DNA from: Pseudomonadota bacterium
Lineage (GTDB): Bacteria > Myxococcota > Polyangia > Polyangiales > Polyangiaceae
Length of the DNA stretch: 20,988 nt
Reading direction: 5' to 3'
Assembly (NCBI GenBank): GCA_023419055.1
Contig: JAEZYO010000591.1
Span: 1 to 20,988, forward strand
Shown: positions 7,926-16,587 of the stretch, in pieces
Layout of the letters: every line of letters starts with the position of its first letter
How positions within the stretch are numbered: position 1 is the stretch's first letter
The notes under the pieces: generated by a model
The model's input: the letters and a program-made list of their open reading frames with translations, nothing else
What the model was told of the DNA's origin: nothing
Database searches by the model: none
Program-made: the position numbers and the translations under genes

Positions 7926-9538
7926 GCGACCTCCGCGGAGCGACCCTTCAGGGCGAAGATGCCCTGAGGGCGACGCTGGATGAACAAGATGATGAAGCCC
8001 AAGATGATGATCTTGCCGAGCACCGCGCCTGCGGCAGGCTCGAGCACTTTGTTGACGACGCCGAGACCGAGCGCACCGGCCAGCGTACCTGCGAGCTTGC
8101 CGACGCCGCCGAGCACCACCACCATGAAGGAATCCACGATGTACGTCTGGCCGAGCTCGGGCCCGACGTTCCCCAGCTGGGAGAGCGCCACGCCGCCGAG
8201 GCCGGCGACGCCCGAGCCGATGCCGAACGTCAGCATGTCGACCTTGCGCGTGGCGATGCCCATACCGGCGGCCATCTCGCGGTTCTGGGTGATGGCGCGG
8301 ACCTGCAGGCCGAGCGGCGTCTTCTGCAGCATGTACCAGACGAAGCCGATCACGGCGGCGCTGAACAGGATCACGGTGAGGCGGCTGTAGGTGAGCACGA
8401 AGCCGGGCAGCAGCTCGACGCCACCCGAGAGCCACGTCGGGTTGGCGACCGTCACGTTCTGGGCACCGAAGATCAGGCGAACCGTCTGGATCAAGATCAG
8501 GGAGATGCCCCAGGTGGCGAGCAGCGTCTCGAGGGGTCGCCCGTAGAGGAAGCGAAGCACCGTGCGCTCGAGCAGCATGCCGATCGCGGCGCACACGACG
8601 AACGCTACCGGCACGGAGACGACCAGGTACCAGTCGACGAGATCGGGAGCGTAGGCCTGAAAGGCCTTTTGCACGGTGAAGGCGCTGTAGGCGCCGATCA
8701 TCAAGAGCTCGCCGTGAGCCATGTTGATGACGCGCATCAAACCGAACGTGATGGCGAGGCCCAGCGCGGCCAGCAATAAGACGCTGCCCAGGCTCAACCC
8801 GTAGAACAGGTGCCCCACCATGCCGATCCACATGGCGTGGCGCTCGACCGCAGCGAGTGCGCTGTGCGCGGCGCGGCGCACGGCCTCGTTCTTCTCGAGG
8901 TAGTTGCCCTGCCCGTCCTTCTGGACGATGCGCTCGAGCTCCGGCTTGAAGGCAGGATCCGCCACGTCCTCGATGGTCGCGAGGGCCGCGAGCCTACGGT
9001 TTACGTCCTCGCTCGAGAGATCGATCTGCGCAACGGCGAGCGACAAGGCTTCTTTGATCGCGGCGTCGGTCTCCTTGGCGAGCGACGCGCGCAGCACGGG
9101 AGCGAGATCGTCGTTGCGGCGCTTGGAGAGCTCCTGCGCCGCCTTCAACCGGATCTCGGGATCGGCGGCCCCGAGCCGCAGCGAGGCGAGCGAGCTCTCG
9201 AGCGCGCGCCTCAGCCGGTTGTCCACCAGCGGGGTCTTGAGCGGAGGCTTGGCCGCGACATCACCGCTGATGGGGCTGACCTTCCCTGCGTCGTCGGCGA
9301 CGAAGGGTCCGCCTTCCGAATCGATGCGGAGCGTACCGGCCTCGAGCGCCTCGAGCAGCGGCAGAGCCGCGGGATCTCGAGCGGCGGCCATCGCCTCGAC
9401 CGTCTTGCCGGCGGCGGCCCGATCGTCACCGAGGAGCGCTCTGGTCTGCTCCGGCGGAATGGCGGCGCGCGCCGTACCGGTCAGCGCAAAGAGCGCAGCG
9501 ACGCCCATCACGATGCGAATCAACGCTAGCTTCTTCAA
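7922..9538 (-). CDS. urtB: Urea ABC transporter permease UrtB with N-terminal extracytoplasmic domain
   Basis: Membrane subunit of the urea importer, 538 residues. A TTG start at 9538 is chosen because it yields a clean signal peptide (MKKLALIRIV... ending GTARA, residue 25), and an in-frame stop lies two codons upstream. Residues 26-235 form a soluble, Leu/Ala-rich, HEAT-like helical region predicted outside the membrane. The LivH-type permease begins near 238 (LFYGLSLGSVLLLAALGLAI) and carries GLMRVINMAHGELLMIGAYSAF. Long UrtB proteins of about 520-540 residues with such a domain are known in proteobacteria. The function of the extra domain is not established. It lies 107 bp after urtA, across a stable hairpin, and overlaps urtC by 4 nt. 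Confidence 0.95.
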   Translation of the reverse strand: MKKLALIRIVMGVAALFALTGTARAAIPPEQTRALLGDDRAAAGKTVEAMAAARDPAALPLLEALEAGTLRIDSEGGPFVADDAGKVSPISGDVAAKPPLKTPLVDNRLRRALESSLASLRLGAADPEIRLKAAQELSKRRNDDLAPVLRASLAKETDAAIKEALSLAVAQIDLSSEDVNRRLAALATIEDVADPAFKPELERIVQKDGQGNYLEKNEAVRRAAHSALAAVERHAMWIGMVGHLFYGLSLGSVLLLAALGLAITFGLMRVINMAHGELLMIGAYSAFTVQKAFQAYAPDLVDWYLVVSVPVAFVVCAAIGMLLERTVLRFLYGRPLETLLATWGISLILIQTVRLIFGAQNVTVANPTWLSGGVELLPGFVLTYSRLTVILFSAAVIGFVWYMLQKTPLGLQVRAITQNREMAAGMGIATRKVDMLTFGIGSGVAGLGGVALSQLGNVGPELGQTYIVDSFMVVVLGGVGKLAGTLAGALGLGVVNKVLEPAAGAVLGKIIILGFIILFIQRRPQGIFALKGRSAEVA

Positions 9539-9595
9539 GGTTCACATCCGATTGAATGACTTGGGGGCTCGAGCGGACGCGAAGCGGCGACGCGA

Positions 9596-9630
9596 GCGTC
9601 GAGGCGGAGCAGTCGCACCCGCCTCGACAC
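9596..9630 (-). promoter_or_regulatory. urtA-urtB intercistronic hairpin
   Basis: Perfect 10-bp inverted repeat GTCGAGGCGG (9598-9607) / CCGCCTCGAC (9619-9628) with an 11-nt loop. In minus-strand RNA it can extend by one G.U and one G-C pair. It begins 16 nt after the urtA stop and has no U tract. This is the usual place for a 3' stabiliser or partial terminator that gives binding protein in excess over the permeases. Confidence 0.6.
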
Positions 9631-9645
9631 ATCGTCGACTCACGC

Positions 9646-11052
9646 TCAGGGCGCTGCGGCGGCGAGCAGGCCCGTCTTGAACTTCGGCTCGGTGCAGTTG
9701 CCGCACACCCAGGGGAAGCTCCAGTCGGCGACCTTCTTCGCGCTGTCCGGCACGTACGGGCTCCACGGCATGGCCCGGATCGGACCGTCCGTCTTCCACA
9801 CGACCTGGAACTGACCGTCCTCCTTGATCTCGCCGATGAAGACCGGCTTGTGGAGGTGGTGGTTCTTGCCGTCCATCTGGGTGTCGAAGCCGGCCGGCGA
9901 TTTCACGACCTGATAGCCCATGGCCTGGCGGACCGCGTTCACGTCCGTGGTGCCCGCCTGCTCGACGGCGCCCGCCCACATCTTGATGCCGATGTAGGTC
10001 GCTTCCATCGGGTCGTTCGTCACGCGCTTGTCGGCGTCGGGCAGGTTCTTGGCCTTGGCGTACGCCTTCCAGTCGGCGATGAACTTCTTGTTCTCGGGCG
10101 TGTCGATGCTCATGAAGTAGTTCCACGCCGCAAGGTGGCCCACGAGCGGCTTGGTGTCGATACCGCGGAGCTCCTCTTCACCGACGGAGAACGCGACGAC
10201 CGGGATGTCCGAGGCCTTCAGGCCCTGGTTCGCGAGCTCCTTGTAGAAGGGCACGTTGGAGTCGCCGTTGATCGTGGAGACCACCGCGGTGGGAGTACCG
10301 GCCGCAAACTTCTTGATATCGGCGACAATCGTCTGGTAGTCCGCGTGGCCGAACGGCGTGTACTTCTCCATGATGTCCTTCTCGGCCACCTTCTTGTCCT
10401 TGAGGAAGTACTGGAGGATCTTGTTCGTGGTGCGCGGGTAGACGTAGTCGGTGCCGAGCAAGACCCACTTCTTGGCGCCGCCGCCCTTCTCGCTCATCAG
10501 GTATTCGACCGCCGGGATCGCCTGCTGATTCGGCGCGGCGCCCGTGTAAAACACGTTGTAGCTCGACTCCTCGCCCTCGTACTGCACCGGGTAGAAGAGC
10601 AAGCCGTTCAGCTCCTCGAAGACCGGGAGCACGCTCTTGCGCGACACGGAGGTCCAACAGCCGAACACCGCCGCGACCTTCTCCTTCTGCAGGAGCTCGC
10701 GCGCCTTCTCGGCGAATCGCGGCCAATCCGAGGCGGGATCGACCACCACCGGCTCGATCTTGCGCCCCATGACGCCGCCTGCAGCGTTGATCTGCTCGAT
10801 GGTCATGAGAGCGACGTCCTTCAGCGAGGTTTCGCTGATGGCCATCGTGCCCGACAGCGAGTGGAGGATGCCGACCTTGATCGGCCCCGTCTCCGCCGCC
10901 TTGGGCGTCTCGGCCGCCGTCCCGGGTGCCGCCGCGGCTTCTTTCTTGCCGCTGTCAGCTGCCCCGGGCGCCGCATCGGTCGCCGGCCCCTTGCAGGCCC
11001 CCGTCATGAGTCCCATCAAGCCTAAAAGGATCTTCGCTACTTGGGTCTTCAT
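9646..11052 (-). CDS. urtA: Urea ABC transporter substrate-binding lipoprotein UrtA
   Basis: Captures urea outside the cytoplasmic membrane and delivers it to UrtBC. 468 residues from the ATG at 11052, which has AGGAGA about 6 nt upstream; the longer open frame has no such site. A short signal peptide ends at a lipobox-like MTGAC (Cys20), followed by an Ala-rich linker to about residue 55. The mature domain has hallmarks of UrtA rather than generic amino-acid-binding LivK: GILHSLSGTMAISETSLKDV, GCWTSVSRKSVLPVFEE and LLFYPVQYEGEESS. Lipidation in place of a free periplasmic protein is the only slightly unusual trait. It is separated by 126 bp from the upstream cupin gene and may have its own promoter. 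Confidence 0.96.
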   Translation of the reverse strand: MKTQVAKILLGLMGLMTGACKGPATDAAPGAADSGKKEAAAAPGTAAETPKAAETGPIKVGILHSLSGTMAISETSLKDVALMTIEQINAAGGVMGRKIEPVVVDPASDWPRFAEKARELLQKEKVAAVFGCWTSVSRKSVLPVFEELNGLLFYPVQYEGEESSYNVFYTGAAPNQQAIPAVEYLMSEKGGGAKKWVLLGTDYVYPRTTNKILQYFLKDKKVAEKDIMEKYTPFGHADYQTIVADIKKFAAGTPTAVVSTINGDSNVPFYKELANQGLKASDIPVVAFSVGEEELRGIDTKPLVGHLAAWNYFMSIDTPENKKFIADWKAYAKAKNLPDADKRVTNDPMEATYIGIKMWAGAVEQAGTTDVNAVRQAMGYQVVKSPAGFDTQMDGKNHHLHKPVFIGEIKEDGQFQVVWKTDGPIRAMPWSPYVPDSAKKVADWSFPWVCGNCTEPKFKTGLLAAAAP

Positions 11053-11178
11053 CGGTCTCTCCTGAATTCGGGAAAGCGCGCACGAGCGACGTTTCCGAGT
11101 CCCTCGCCGGCTTACCGACGACCCCTTCATGGGCGGCGCTTGGTTTCGGCTATGTCTCAAGCCAGAGAACTACTGATG
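11053..11178 (-). promoter_or_regulatory. 126-bp gap before urtA
   Basis: The largest gap inside the minus-strand gene run. It contains a 7-bp stem (plus strand 11104-11110 with 11115-11121, one G.U, 4-nt loop) and the urtA Shine-Dalgarno. It could carry an internal urt promoter or weak terminator. I found no convincing -35/-10 and no guanidine-type riboswitch core. Confidence 0.3.
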
Positions 11179-11550
11179 TCATTGCCCCGGCCGTTCGGCC
11201 GCATTCTCGGCACCGCTGAAAATGACGGGGAATTGCCAGATCACGAGCACCAAGCAGCCTTCTTTCGTCCAAACCGTGTGGCTCGTGCCGGGTGGGTTGA
11301 CGATCAGAGTGCCGGCTTCGTAGCGGCCGCGCTCATCCTCTTGTGACCCCTCGAGCACGACGATGTGCTCGTACCCGGGGTGCTCGTGGCGCGGCACCTT
11401 TGCGCCCGGAGCGTAGCGCAGGAACGCTGCCGAGGCTTCGCCCGGAGCGCCCCCGTACAGGCGGGCGATCTCCACGCCTTCTCGGAAAGGTCGAAAGGCG
11501 AGGTCTCGGGGCGGAGGAAGCGAGAGGACGAGGCGTTCGTGAGGGCTCAA
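11179..11550 (-). CDS. ChrR-like single-domain cupin
   Basis: A 123-residue cupin. The likely metal ligands are His55, His57, Glu61 (HEHPGYEH) and His91 (NPPGTSHTV), followed by EGCLVLVIW. This layout is that of the ChrR-type cupin domain, here without the anti-sigma zinc domain. The start is taken as the TTG at 11550, whose last two bases fall in the hydrolase stop (TTGA); longer readings would run back into the hydrolase gene. The conserved coupling suggests a role with the two hydrolases, such as a small metalloenzyme, a sensor, or a partner of an unstable intermediate. None of these can be chosen from sequence. No signal peptide. Confidence 0.82.
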   Translation of the reverse strand: MSPHERLVLSLPPPRDLAFRPFREGVEIARLYGGAPGEASAAFLRYAPGAKVPRHEHPGYEHIVVLEGSQEDERGRYEAGTLIVNPPGTSHTVWTKEGCLVLVIWQFPVIFSGAENAAERPGQ

Positions 11551-12224
11551 GCGTCGAGCGCCTCGATAACCGACGAGGCGGTGGCCGTCCAGCCCACGAT
11601 GCCGCCTTGAGCTCGCACCATCTCGATAGTGGCAGCCTTGAACTCGGGGAAATAGCTCTCGGTCGCGTCCTCGACGAGCAGGCAATCGTACCCGCGGTCG
11701 TTCGCTTCTCGCATGGTGGTCTGAACGCAGACCTCGGTGGTCACGCCGCCGATGAGGAGCCGCTTGATCCCGCGCGACTTGAGCTCTTTGTCGAGAGTCG
11801 TGGCGTAGAACGCCCCCTTGCCCGGCTTCGGGATCACCACGTCTTCGGCCGCAGGCGTGAGCTCGTCGATGAAGTCGTTTCCCGGCTCGCCCATCACGAG
11901 GATGCGCCCCATCGGTCCGGCGTCACCGATCCGCAAGCCGGGCTTGCCCCGCACGAGTTTGGCGGGCGGACAGTCCGAAAGATCCGGCAAGTGACACTCT
12001 TTGGTGTGCACGATCGTGATGCCCGCCTTGCGGCAGGCGGCGATGAGCGCAGCGGCTGGCTTGATCGAAGGAGCGAGGCGCGACACGTCGTTTCCGAGCG
12101 CGGCGCCGAAGCCACCCGGTTCCATGAAGTCGCGCTGCATGTCGATCATCACGACCGCGACTTCTTTCAAGTTTCCGAGAGCAAAAGTGGAAGGCTGCGC
12201 GAGAACTTGCTTTTCGGTGGTCAT
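11547..12224 (-). CDS. Cysteine hydrolase (isochorismatase-like), paralogue of BiuH
   Basis: A 225-residue cytoplasmic amidohydrolase of the isochorismatase/nicotinamidase-like superfamily. The Asp-Lys-Cys triad is visible: Asp28 in MIDMQRDF, Lys133 in PKPGKGAF and Cys166 in [10 protein letters not shown]. Gln206 lies 40 residues after the Cys, the same spacing as Gln213 in the BiuH-like protein of this operon. The [12 protein letters not shown] segment also corresponds to HTREGHRPDLAD there. These shared traits point to a small ureido substrate such as triuret, biuret or another acylurea; triuret is only a guess. It starts at the ATG overlapping the ATPase stop (ATGA) and ends overlapping the cupin start (TTGA). 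True isochorismatase activity is unlikely. Confidence 0.9.
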   Translation of the reverse strand: MTTEKQVLAQPSTFALGNLKEVAVVMIDMQRDFMEPGGFGAALGNDVSRLAPSIKPAAALIAACRKAGITIVHTKECHLPDLSDCPPAKLVRGKPGLRIGDAGPMGRILVMGEPGNDFIDELTPAAEDVVIPKPGKGAFYATTLDKELKSRGIKRLLIGGVTTEVCVQTTMREANDRGYDCLLVEDATESYFPEFKAATIEMVRAQGGIVGWTATASSVIEALDA

Positions 12225-13822
12225 GCGTGGTGCCCTGCCATGTGCCTGCCGATGGTGGCGGCGTCGGCGGCTTCCGGTGTGGTTTCGAACACGATGCTGC
12301 CCTCGCTCATCACGAGGATGCGGTCGGACAGCGCGAAGATCTCTTCGAGATCGGTGCTGACGAGCAACACGGCCGTCCCCGCGTTGCGCGCGGCCATGAT
12401 CCGGGAACGAATTTCGCTGACGGCGGCGAAGTCGAGGCCGAAGCAGGGGTTCGCGGCGATGAGCACCGCCACGTCTCCCTCGAGCTCGCGCGCCAGCACC
12501 GCCCGCTGCACGTTGCCGCCCGAGAGCGCGGAGATGGGCGCGTCGGGGCCCGGCGCCTTGATACGAAAGTCCTTGATGGCCTTCTTGGCGCGCCGCCTCA
12601 CGGGGCCGCGCAGCAAGGCCCACTTCAAGAACGTGAAGGCAGGCGAGTCGAAGTCGCGAAAGGCGATGTTCTCGGCCACGCTCATGTTGCCCACGCAGGC
12701 GTTGCGGAGCGGCGCTTCGGGCAGCAGGCGGACTCGCCGTTCCTGCATCAAGGCGCGCGTCGGCCGGTAAGGCTTGCCGCTCACCCGCAGGCTTCCGCCG
12801 CTCGCGGCACGCTGGCCGGCGAGCACCTCCACGAGCTCGTCCTGGCCGTTTCCCGAAACTCCCGCGATGCCGACGATCTCCCCCGCCCGCACCGAGAGCG
12901 AGATCCCCTCGAGCACCGGGAGGCCGATGTCGTCGTCGGCGGTGAGCTTCTCGATCTCGAACGTCGGTGAGTCGGCTTCGAGCTTGGTGCGTTCGAGCGC
13001 GCTCTTCGGGGGCTCGGCGCCCATCATCATCTCGGCCATGTCCTTCGGAGTAAGCTCGCTCGTCAGGCCCTGACCCGCGAACTTCCCGCGCCGGAGCACG
13101 GTGACGTAGTCCGCGTACTCGGTGACCTCGCGGAACTTGTGGGTGATGATGGCGACGCTGACGCGTCCCTCCCCTGCCATGCCGCGGAGCATGCCGAGCA
13201 CCTCGTCGGCTTCTTGAGGCGTAAGGACGCTCGTGGGCTCGTCCAGGATGACGATGCGGCTACCGAGGTAGAGCTGCTTCAGGATCTCGAGCTTCTGCTT
13301 CTCGCCCGCCGCGAGCTGCCGCACCGTGCGCTCCGGTCGCACCTGAAACGGCATGGTTTGCATGAACTCGTCGATGGCCTTGAGCTCCCGCTTCCAGTCG
13401 ACGACTCGCGGGACGTTGGCGCGCGAGAGCACGAGGTTTTCCGCGACCGTCATGTTCTCGACCAGCGTAAAGTGCTGGTAGACCATGCCGATCCCGTGGC
13501 GCTGGGCGTCTCTCGGGCTCTGCACCTGCACCACCTCGCCGCCGATCGAGAGCTCGCCGGCGTCGGGCTGGTAAAAGCCCATGATGCATTTGACGAGCGT
13601 GCTCTTGCCTGCGCCGTTCTCGCCGAGCAGCGCGTGGAAGCTCCCGGGACGAAGGTCGAAGCTCACGTCGTCGAGCGCCAGGTTCGAACCGAAGCGCTTG
13701 GTCATGCCGAGCGCTTCGAGCCTGGGTGGGCGCCCCTTTTGCTGCCCCACCAGGCGCCAGGAGCTCTCGTCCAAGCCGGGATCGGGCGGCGCCTCTCGGA
13801 GGGAAGCGGCCGGGCTGGTCAC
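12221..13822 (-). CDS. BMP-type ABC importer ATPase (two fused NBDs)
   Basis: Energises the importer formed with the two permeases and BMP lipoprotein upstream. 533 residues with two fused nucleotide-binding domains, as in nucleoside/BMP-family systems. NBD1: Walker A GENGAGKS at 67-74, degenerate signature LAAGE near 170, Walker B VILDEPT at 191-197. NBD2: the P-loop is degenerate ([10 protein letters not shown], 321-330, no Lys), the signature LSGGN (433-437) is good, and Walker B reads [11 protein letters not shown] with no catalytic Glu. This asymmetry is normal for the family. The first ~35 residues are an extra leader. The GTG start at 13822 overlaps the biuH stop (GTGA). It is placed between two hydrolase genes, not beside its permeases. 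Confidence 0.93.
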   Translation of the reverse strand: MTSPAASLREAPPDPGLDESSWRLVGQQKGRPPRLEALGMTKRFGSNLALDDVSFDLRPGSFHALLGENGAGKSTLVKCIMGFYQPDAGELSIGGEVVQVQSPRDAQRHGIGMVYQHFTLVENMTVAENLVLSRANVPRVVDWKRELKAIDEFMQTMPFQVRPERTVRQLAAGEKQKLEILKQLYLGSRIVILDEPTSVLTPQEADEVLGMLRGMAGEGRVSVAIITHKFREVTEYADYVTVLRRGKFAGQGLTSELTPKDMAEMMMGAEPPKSALERTKLEADSPTFEIEKLTADDDIGLPVLEGISLSVRAGEIVGIAGVSGNGQDELVEVLAGQRAASGGSLRVSGKPYRPTRALMQERRVRLLPEAPLRNACVGNMSVAENIAFRDFDSPAFTFLKWALLRGPVRRRAKKAIKDFRIKAPGPDAPISALSGGNVQRAVLARELEGDVAVLIAANPCFGLDFAAVSEIRSRIMAARNAGTAVLLVSTDLEEIFALSDRILVMSEGSIVFETTPEAADAATIGRHMAGHHA

Positions 13823-14514
13823 CGGACCACCTCGAGCAAAGCTTTCGAGGTGCTGACGGCGCCGAAGACCCCGTTCTGCATGGTCACCATCTTGAGCGCT
13901 GCGTTGTGATTGCCGACGTCGGTGGCCGCGCAACAATCTCCCAAGATCACGCACTCGTAGCCGCGATCGTTCGCTTCGCGCATCGTCGTGTGAACACAGA
14001 CGTCCGTGGTGATCCCCGTGAGCACGATGTTCCGGATCCCGCGCTGCCGGAGGATGAGATCGAGATCCGTCGCGCAGAATGAACCCTTGCCGGGCTTGTC
14101 GATGATGGGCTCCCCCGGAAGCGGATAGAGCTCGGGGATGATGTCCCAGCCCGGTTCACCGCGAACCAGCACGCGTCCGCAGGGGCCCTGGTCCCCGATG
14201 CCCGTCTGGCCGGGACCGCCACCCTGCAGGCGCCGCGAGCGCCAGCGCTTGTTTGCCGGTAGATCGGCGAGATCCGGCCGGTGCCCTTCTCGGGTGTGGA
14301 TGACGTGGTAGCCGTTCTTGCGAAACGCCGAGAGCACGGCTGAAATCGGCTCGATGCAGGCCCGGCTGTTGGTGAGGTCGTAGCCGAGGAGATCGATGTA
14401 GCCGCCCTTGCCGCAGAAGTCGGTCTGCATGTCGATCACGATCAGCGTCGTGTTCTCGGGGCGAAGGTCGCCGTCGTAGGGCCAGGGATAGGGATCTGCA
14501 GCGATGAAGGCCAT
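13819..14514 (-). CDS. biuH: Probable biuret hydrolase (cysteine hydrolase)
   Basis: Proposed reaction: biuret + water to allophanate + ammonia, in the cytoplasm. The 231-residue protein closely resembles, from my memory of the family, the characterised rhizobial biuret hydrolase: DPYPWPYDG near the N-terminus, IDMQTDFCGKGGY, HTREGHRPDLADLPANKRW, DKPGKGSFCATDL and [17 protein letters not shown]. The catalytic Asp28, Lys140 and Cys173 and the substrate-contacting Gln213 match the rhizobial Asp36, Lys142, Cys175 and Gln215. About six residues (LQGGGPGQ region, 96-103) are inserted relative to that enzyme. The ATG at 14514 has GAGG 7 nt upstream, 8 nt after the permease stop. Related hydrolases acting on other ureido compounds remain possible. 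Confidence 0.8.
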   Translation of the reverse strand: MAFIAADPYPWPYDGDLRPENTTLIVIDMQTDFCGKGGYIDLLGYDLTNSRACIEPISAVLSAFRKNGYHVIHTREGHRPDLADLPANKRWRSRRLQGGGPGQTGIGDQGPCGRVLVRGEPGWDIIPELYPLPGEPIIDKPGKGSFCATDLDLILRQRGIRNIVLTGITTDVCVHTTMREANDRGYECVILGDCCAATDVGNHNAALKMVTMQNGVFGAVSTSKALLEVVR

Positions 14515-14522
14515 GGGTTGCC

Positions 14523-15446
14523 TCAGCGAGCGACGGTAAGCTCCGCGGGTTGATCGGCGGAGGTCTGAGTAGCCGAGCTGCTCAACACCATGATGAGCAG
14601 CGTGAGGACGTAAGGTGCCGCGTTGAACAGGTAGTAGCCCGAGGTCACCCCGACGGATTGGAGAGCGGGCCCGAGCGCGCTCGCGCCACCGAACAGGAGC
14701 GAGGCGTACAGGCAGCGCACCGGGTCCCAGCGCGCGAAGATGACGAGCGCGACGGCCATGAGCCCCTGACCGCTCGAGAGGCCCTCGTTCCAGCTGCCCG
14801 GGTAGAAGAGCGACAGAAAAGAGCCGCCCACTCCCGCGAGGGCGCCGCCGCAGGCGGTCGCGAGCAAGCGCACTCGGTTCACGTCGTAGCCCATGGCTCG
14901 GGCCGCCTCGGCGCTCTCGCCCACCGTGCGCAGAACGAGGCCATAACGGGTGTTCTTGAGCGCCCAGCGTAACGCCGGCGCCAAAAGCAGGCCGATCAAG
15001 AAGAGCACGTTGACCTGGAGCGCCGACCTCACTTGAGGCGTCTCACTCCAGAAGCCGAGTGGCAACGCGGGAAGCCGAGGAGCGCTCGGCTGAATCAGAG
15101 GCTTACCGAGGAAGAAAGCCAGGCCGACGCCCAGCAACATGAGGGCGATGCCGACCGCGATGTCGTTGACCTGCTTCCGGCCGCATAAAAAGCCATGACA
15201 CAGACCGAAGGCCGCTCCCACGGCTGCTGCGGCGAGCACGCCGAGCCAGGCCGAGCCAGTCAGGTAAGAGACGCCGTACCCCGCCATGGCGCCCATCACC
15301 AGGGTGCCTTCGAGCCCGAGGTTGACTCGCCCGGATTTCTCGGTGAGGCACTCACCCAAGCTCACGAACAAGAAGGGTGTGCTCACGCGAATCGCTCCGG
15401 CGACGACCGCGAGCGGGATCCCCCAGTAACCGAGAGCCGCGTCCAT
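14523..15446 (-). CDS. BMP-type ABC importer permease 2
   Basis: One of two membrane subunits of the importer, 307 residues with eight or more hydrophobic segments. The signature TEKSGRVNLGLEGTLVMGA near the N-terminus and NTRYGLVLRTVGESAEAARAMGYD in the cytoplasmic coupling loop identify the second permease of the nucleoside/BMP class (COG1079-like). Family systems import nucleosides or related compounds. Here the linked hydrolases suggest a ureido or polyamide nitrogen compound instead. The ATG at 15446 lies 3 nt after the previous stop, with GAGGGGAG about 8 nt upstream. Followed closely by biuH. Confidence 0.92.
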   Translation of the reverse strand: MDAALGYWGIPLAVVAGAIRVSTPFLFVSLGECLTEKSGRVNLGLEGTLVMGAMAGYGVSYLTGSAWLGVLAAAAVGAAFGLCHGFLCGRKQVNDIAVGIALMLLGVGLAFFLGKPLIQPSAPRLPALPLGFWSETPQVRSALQVNVLFLIGLLLAPALRWALKNTRYGLVLRTVGESAEAARAMGYDVNRVRLLATACGGALAGVGGSFLSLFYPGSWNEGLSSGQGLMAVALVIFARWDPVRCLYASLLFGGASALGPALQSVGVTSGYYLFNAAPYVLTLLIMVLSSSATQTSADQPAELTVAR

Positions 15447-15449
15447 GAC

Positions 15450-16574
15450 TCAGCTCCCCTCCGCGAAGCGGCCAAAGAGCTTGATCCTGCCGCGATAGGT
15501 CTCGCTCGCGAGCAGCACGACGAACAAGATCCCTTGCATCACGTTGACGGTCGCGTCGGGCAACCCGAAGGTGCGCTGCAAGAGCCCGCCGCTCGCGCTG
15601 ATGCCTCCGAGCAGCAGGGCGACAGGGATCACCGCGAGCGGGTTGTGCCGAGCGAGAAAGGCCACCAAAATCCCGGTGTAGCCGTATCCGGCGATCAAGG
15701 ATGCGTTGGCCTTGCCGTGAACGGCTGCGACCTCGACCATCCCGGCGAGCCCGGCGAAAGCCCCACCGATGGCGCAGGTGACGATGACGAGCTTGCTTAC
15801 ACCGAGCCCGCTCAGTCGCGCGGCGCGCGGGTTACCTCCGACGATGCGGGCGCCAAAGCCGAAGGTGCTGACGTCCATCAAGACGTAGCAGACGAAGCAA
15901 GCGACGATGCCGTAGACGAGCCCCCAATGCACGTCGAAGCTCGGAATGTTGGTCAGCATGTTCGCTTCGCCGATGTGCTCGGTCGACGGCTTGTTCAAGC
16001 TCGCCGGATCCTTGAGTGGACCCTCGACCAAGTGGTTCATCAGCGCGATCGCGATGTACGAGAGCAAGAGAGAGCTGATGGTCTCGTTCACCCCACGCAG
16101 CGCGCGAAGCGCGCCCGCTGTCCCGATCCAGATCGCACCCGCCAGCATGCCCGCGAGCATCATCGCGACCGTGACGGTCATTGGGGAAGAGCCGGTCATC
16201 GAGAGAGGAACGACCGCGGCGGCAGTACCGCCCACGACCACGGCGCCTTCTCCACCGATCACCATCAGCCCGAGCCGAGCCGGGAGCGCGCAGCAGAGCC
16301 CGGTCAGCATCAACGGGGCCGCGCGGAGCAGCGTATTTTGGAACGAGAACCACGTCCCGAACGCGCCGCGATACATCTCCTCGAACACGGCGAGCGGCGA
16401 GTGCCCGGCAAACGCCACGAAGGCCCCGAAGAAGCCGAGCGACACCGCGAAGGCACACGCAGGCAACAAGGCGTCGTCGAGCCACGCGGCGCCCCTCTGC
16501 ACGACGCCCCGCCAGAAGCTCTCGACTTGATCGGCAGCGCCAGCCACTGTGGCCGGCGACGCGCCCGCGGTCAT
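15450..16574 (-). CDS. BMP-type ABC importer permease 1
   Basis: First membrane subunit of the importer, 374 residues, COG4603-like. It is longer than its partner, as usual, owing to an N-terminal segment and an extracytoplasmic loop. LRGVNETISSLLLSYIAIAL is the diagnostic loop motif, followed by EGPLKDP. GGNPRAARLSGL and ASLIAGYGYTGILVAFLARHNP are also typical. The ATG at 16574 is preferred over a GTG at 16595 because GGAGG lies 8 nt before it. It follows the binding-protein gene after 88 bp and is almost contiguous with permease 2. Confidence 0.92.
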   Translation of the reverse strand: MTAGASPATVAGAADQVESFWRGVVQRGAAWLDDALLPACAFAVSLGFFGAFVAFAGHSPLAVFEEMYRGAFGTWFSFQNTLLRAAPLMLTGLCCALPARLGLMVIGGEGAVVVGGTAAAVVPLSMTGSSPMTVTVAMMLAGMLAGAIWIGTAGALRALRGVNETISSLLLSYIAIALMNHLVEGPLKDPASLNKPSTEHIGEANMLTNIPSFDVHWGLVYGIVACFVCYVLMDVSTFGFGARIVGGNPRAARLSGLGVSKLVIVTCAIGGAFAGLAGMVEVAAVHGKANASLIAGYGYTGILVAFLARHNPLAVIPVALLLGGISASGGLLQRTFGLPDATVNVMQGILFVVLLASETYRGRIKLFGRFAEGS

Positions 16575-16587
16575 GCTCAAACCTCCG

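Noticed and set aside
7926..8831. An N-terminal extension that would lengthen UrtC to 683 residues
   Set aside because: The extra residues are out-of-frame urtB sequence, Arg/His-rich; the ATG at 7925 with a good Shine-Dalgarno is the real start.
11053..11178. Guanidine-type riboswitch upstream of a urea-like transporter
   Set aside because: No recognisable conserved core of the ykkC classes; only a short generic stem.
11547..14514. True isochorismatase / siderophore link for the two hydrolases
   Set aside because: No siderophore genes, and the conserved segments match ureido-hydrolase relatives; the superfamily name is only structural.
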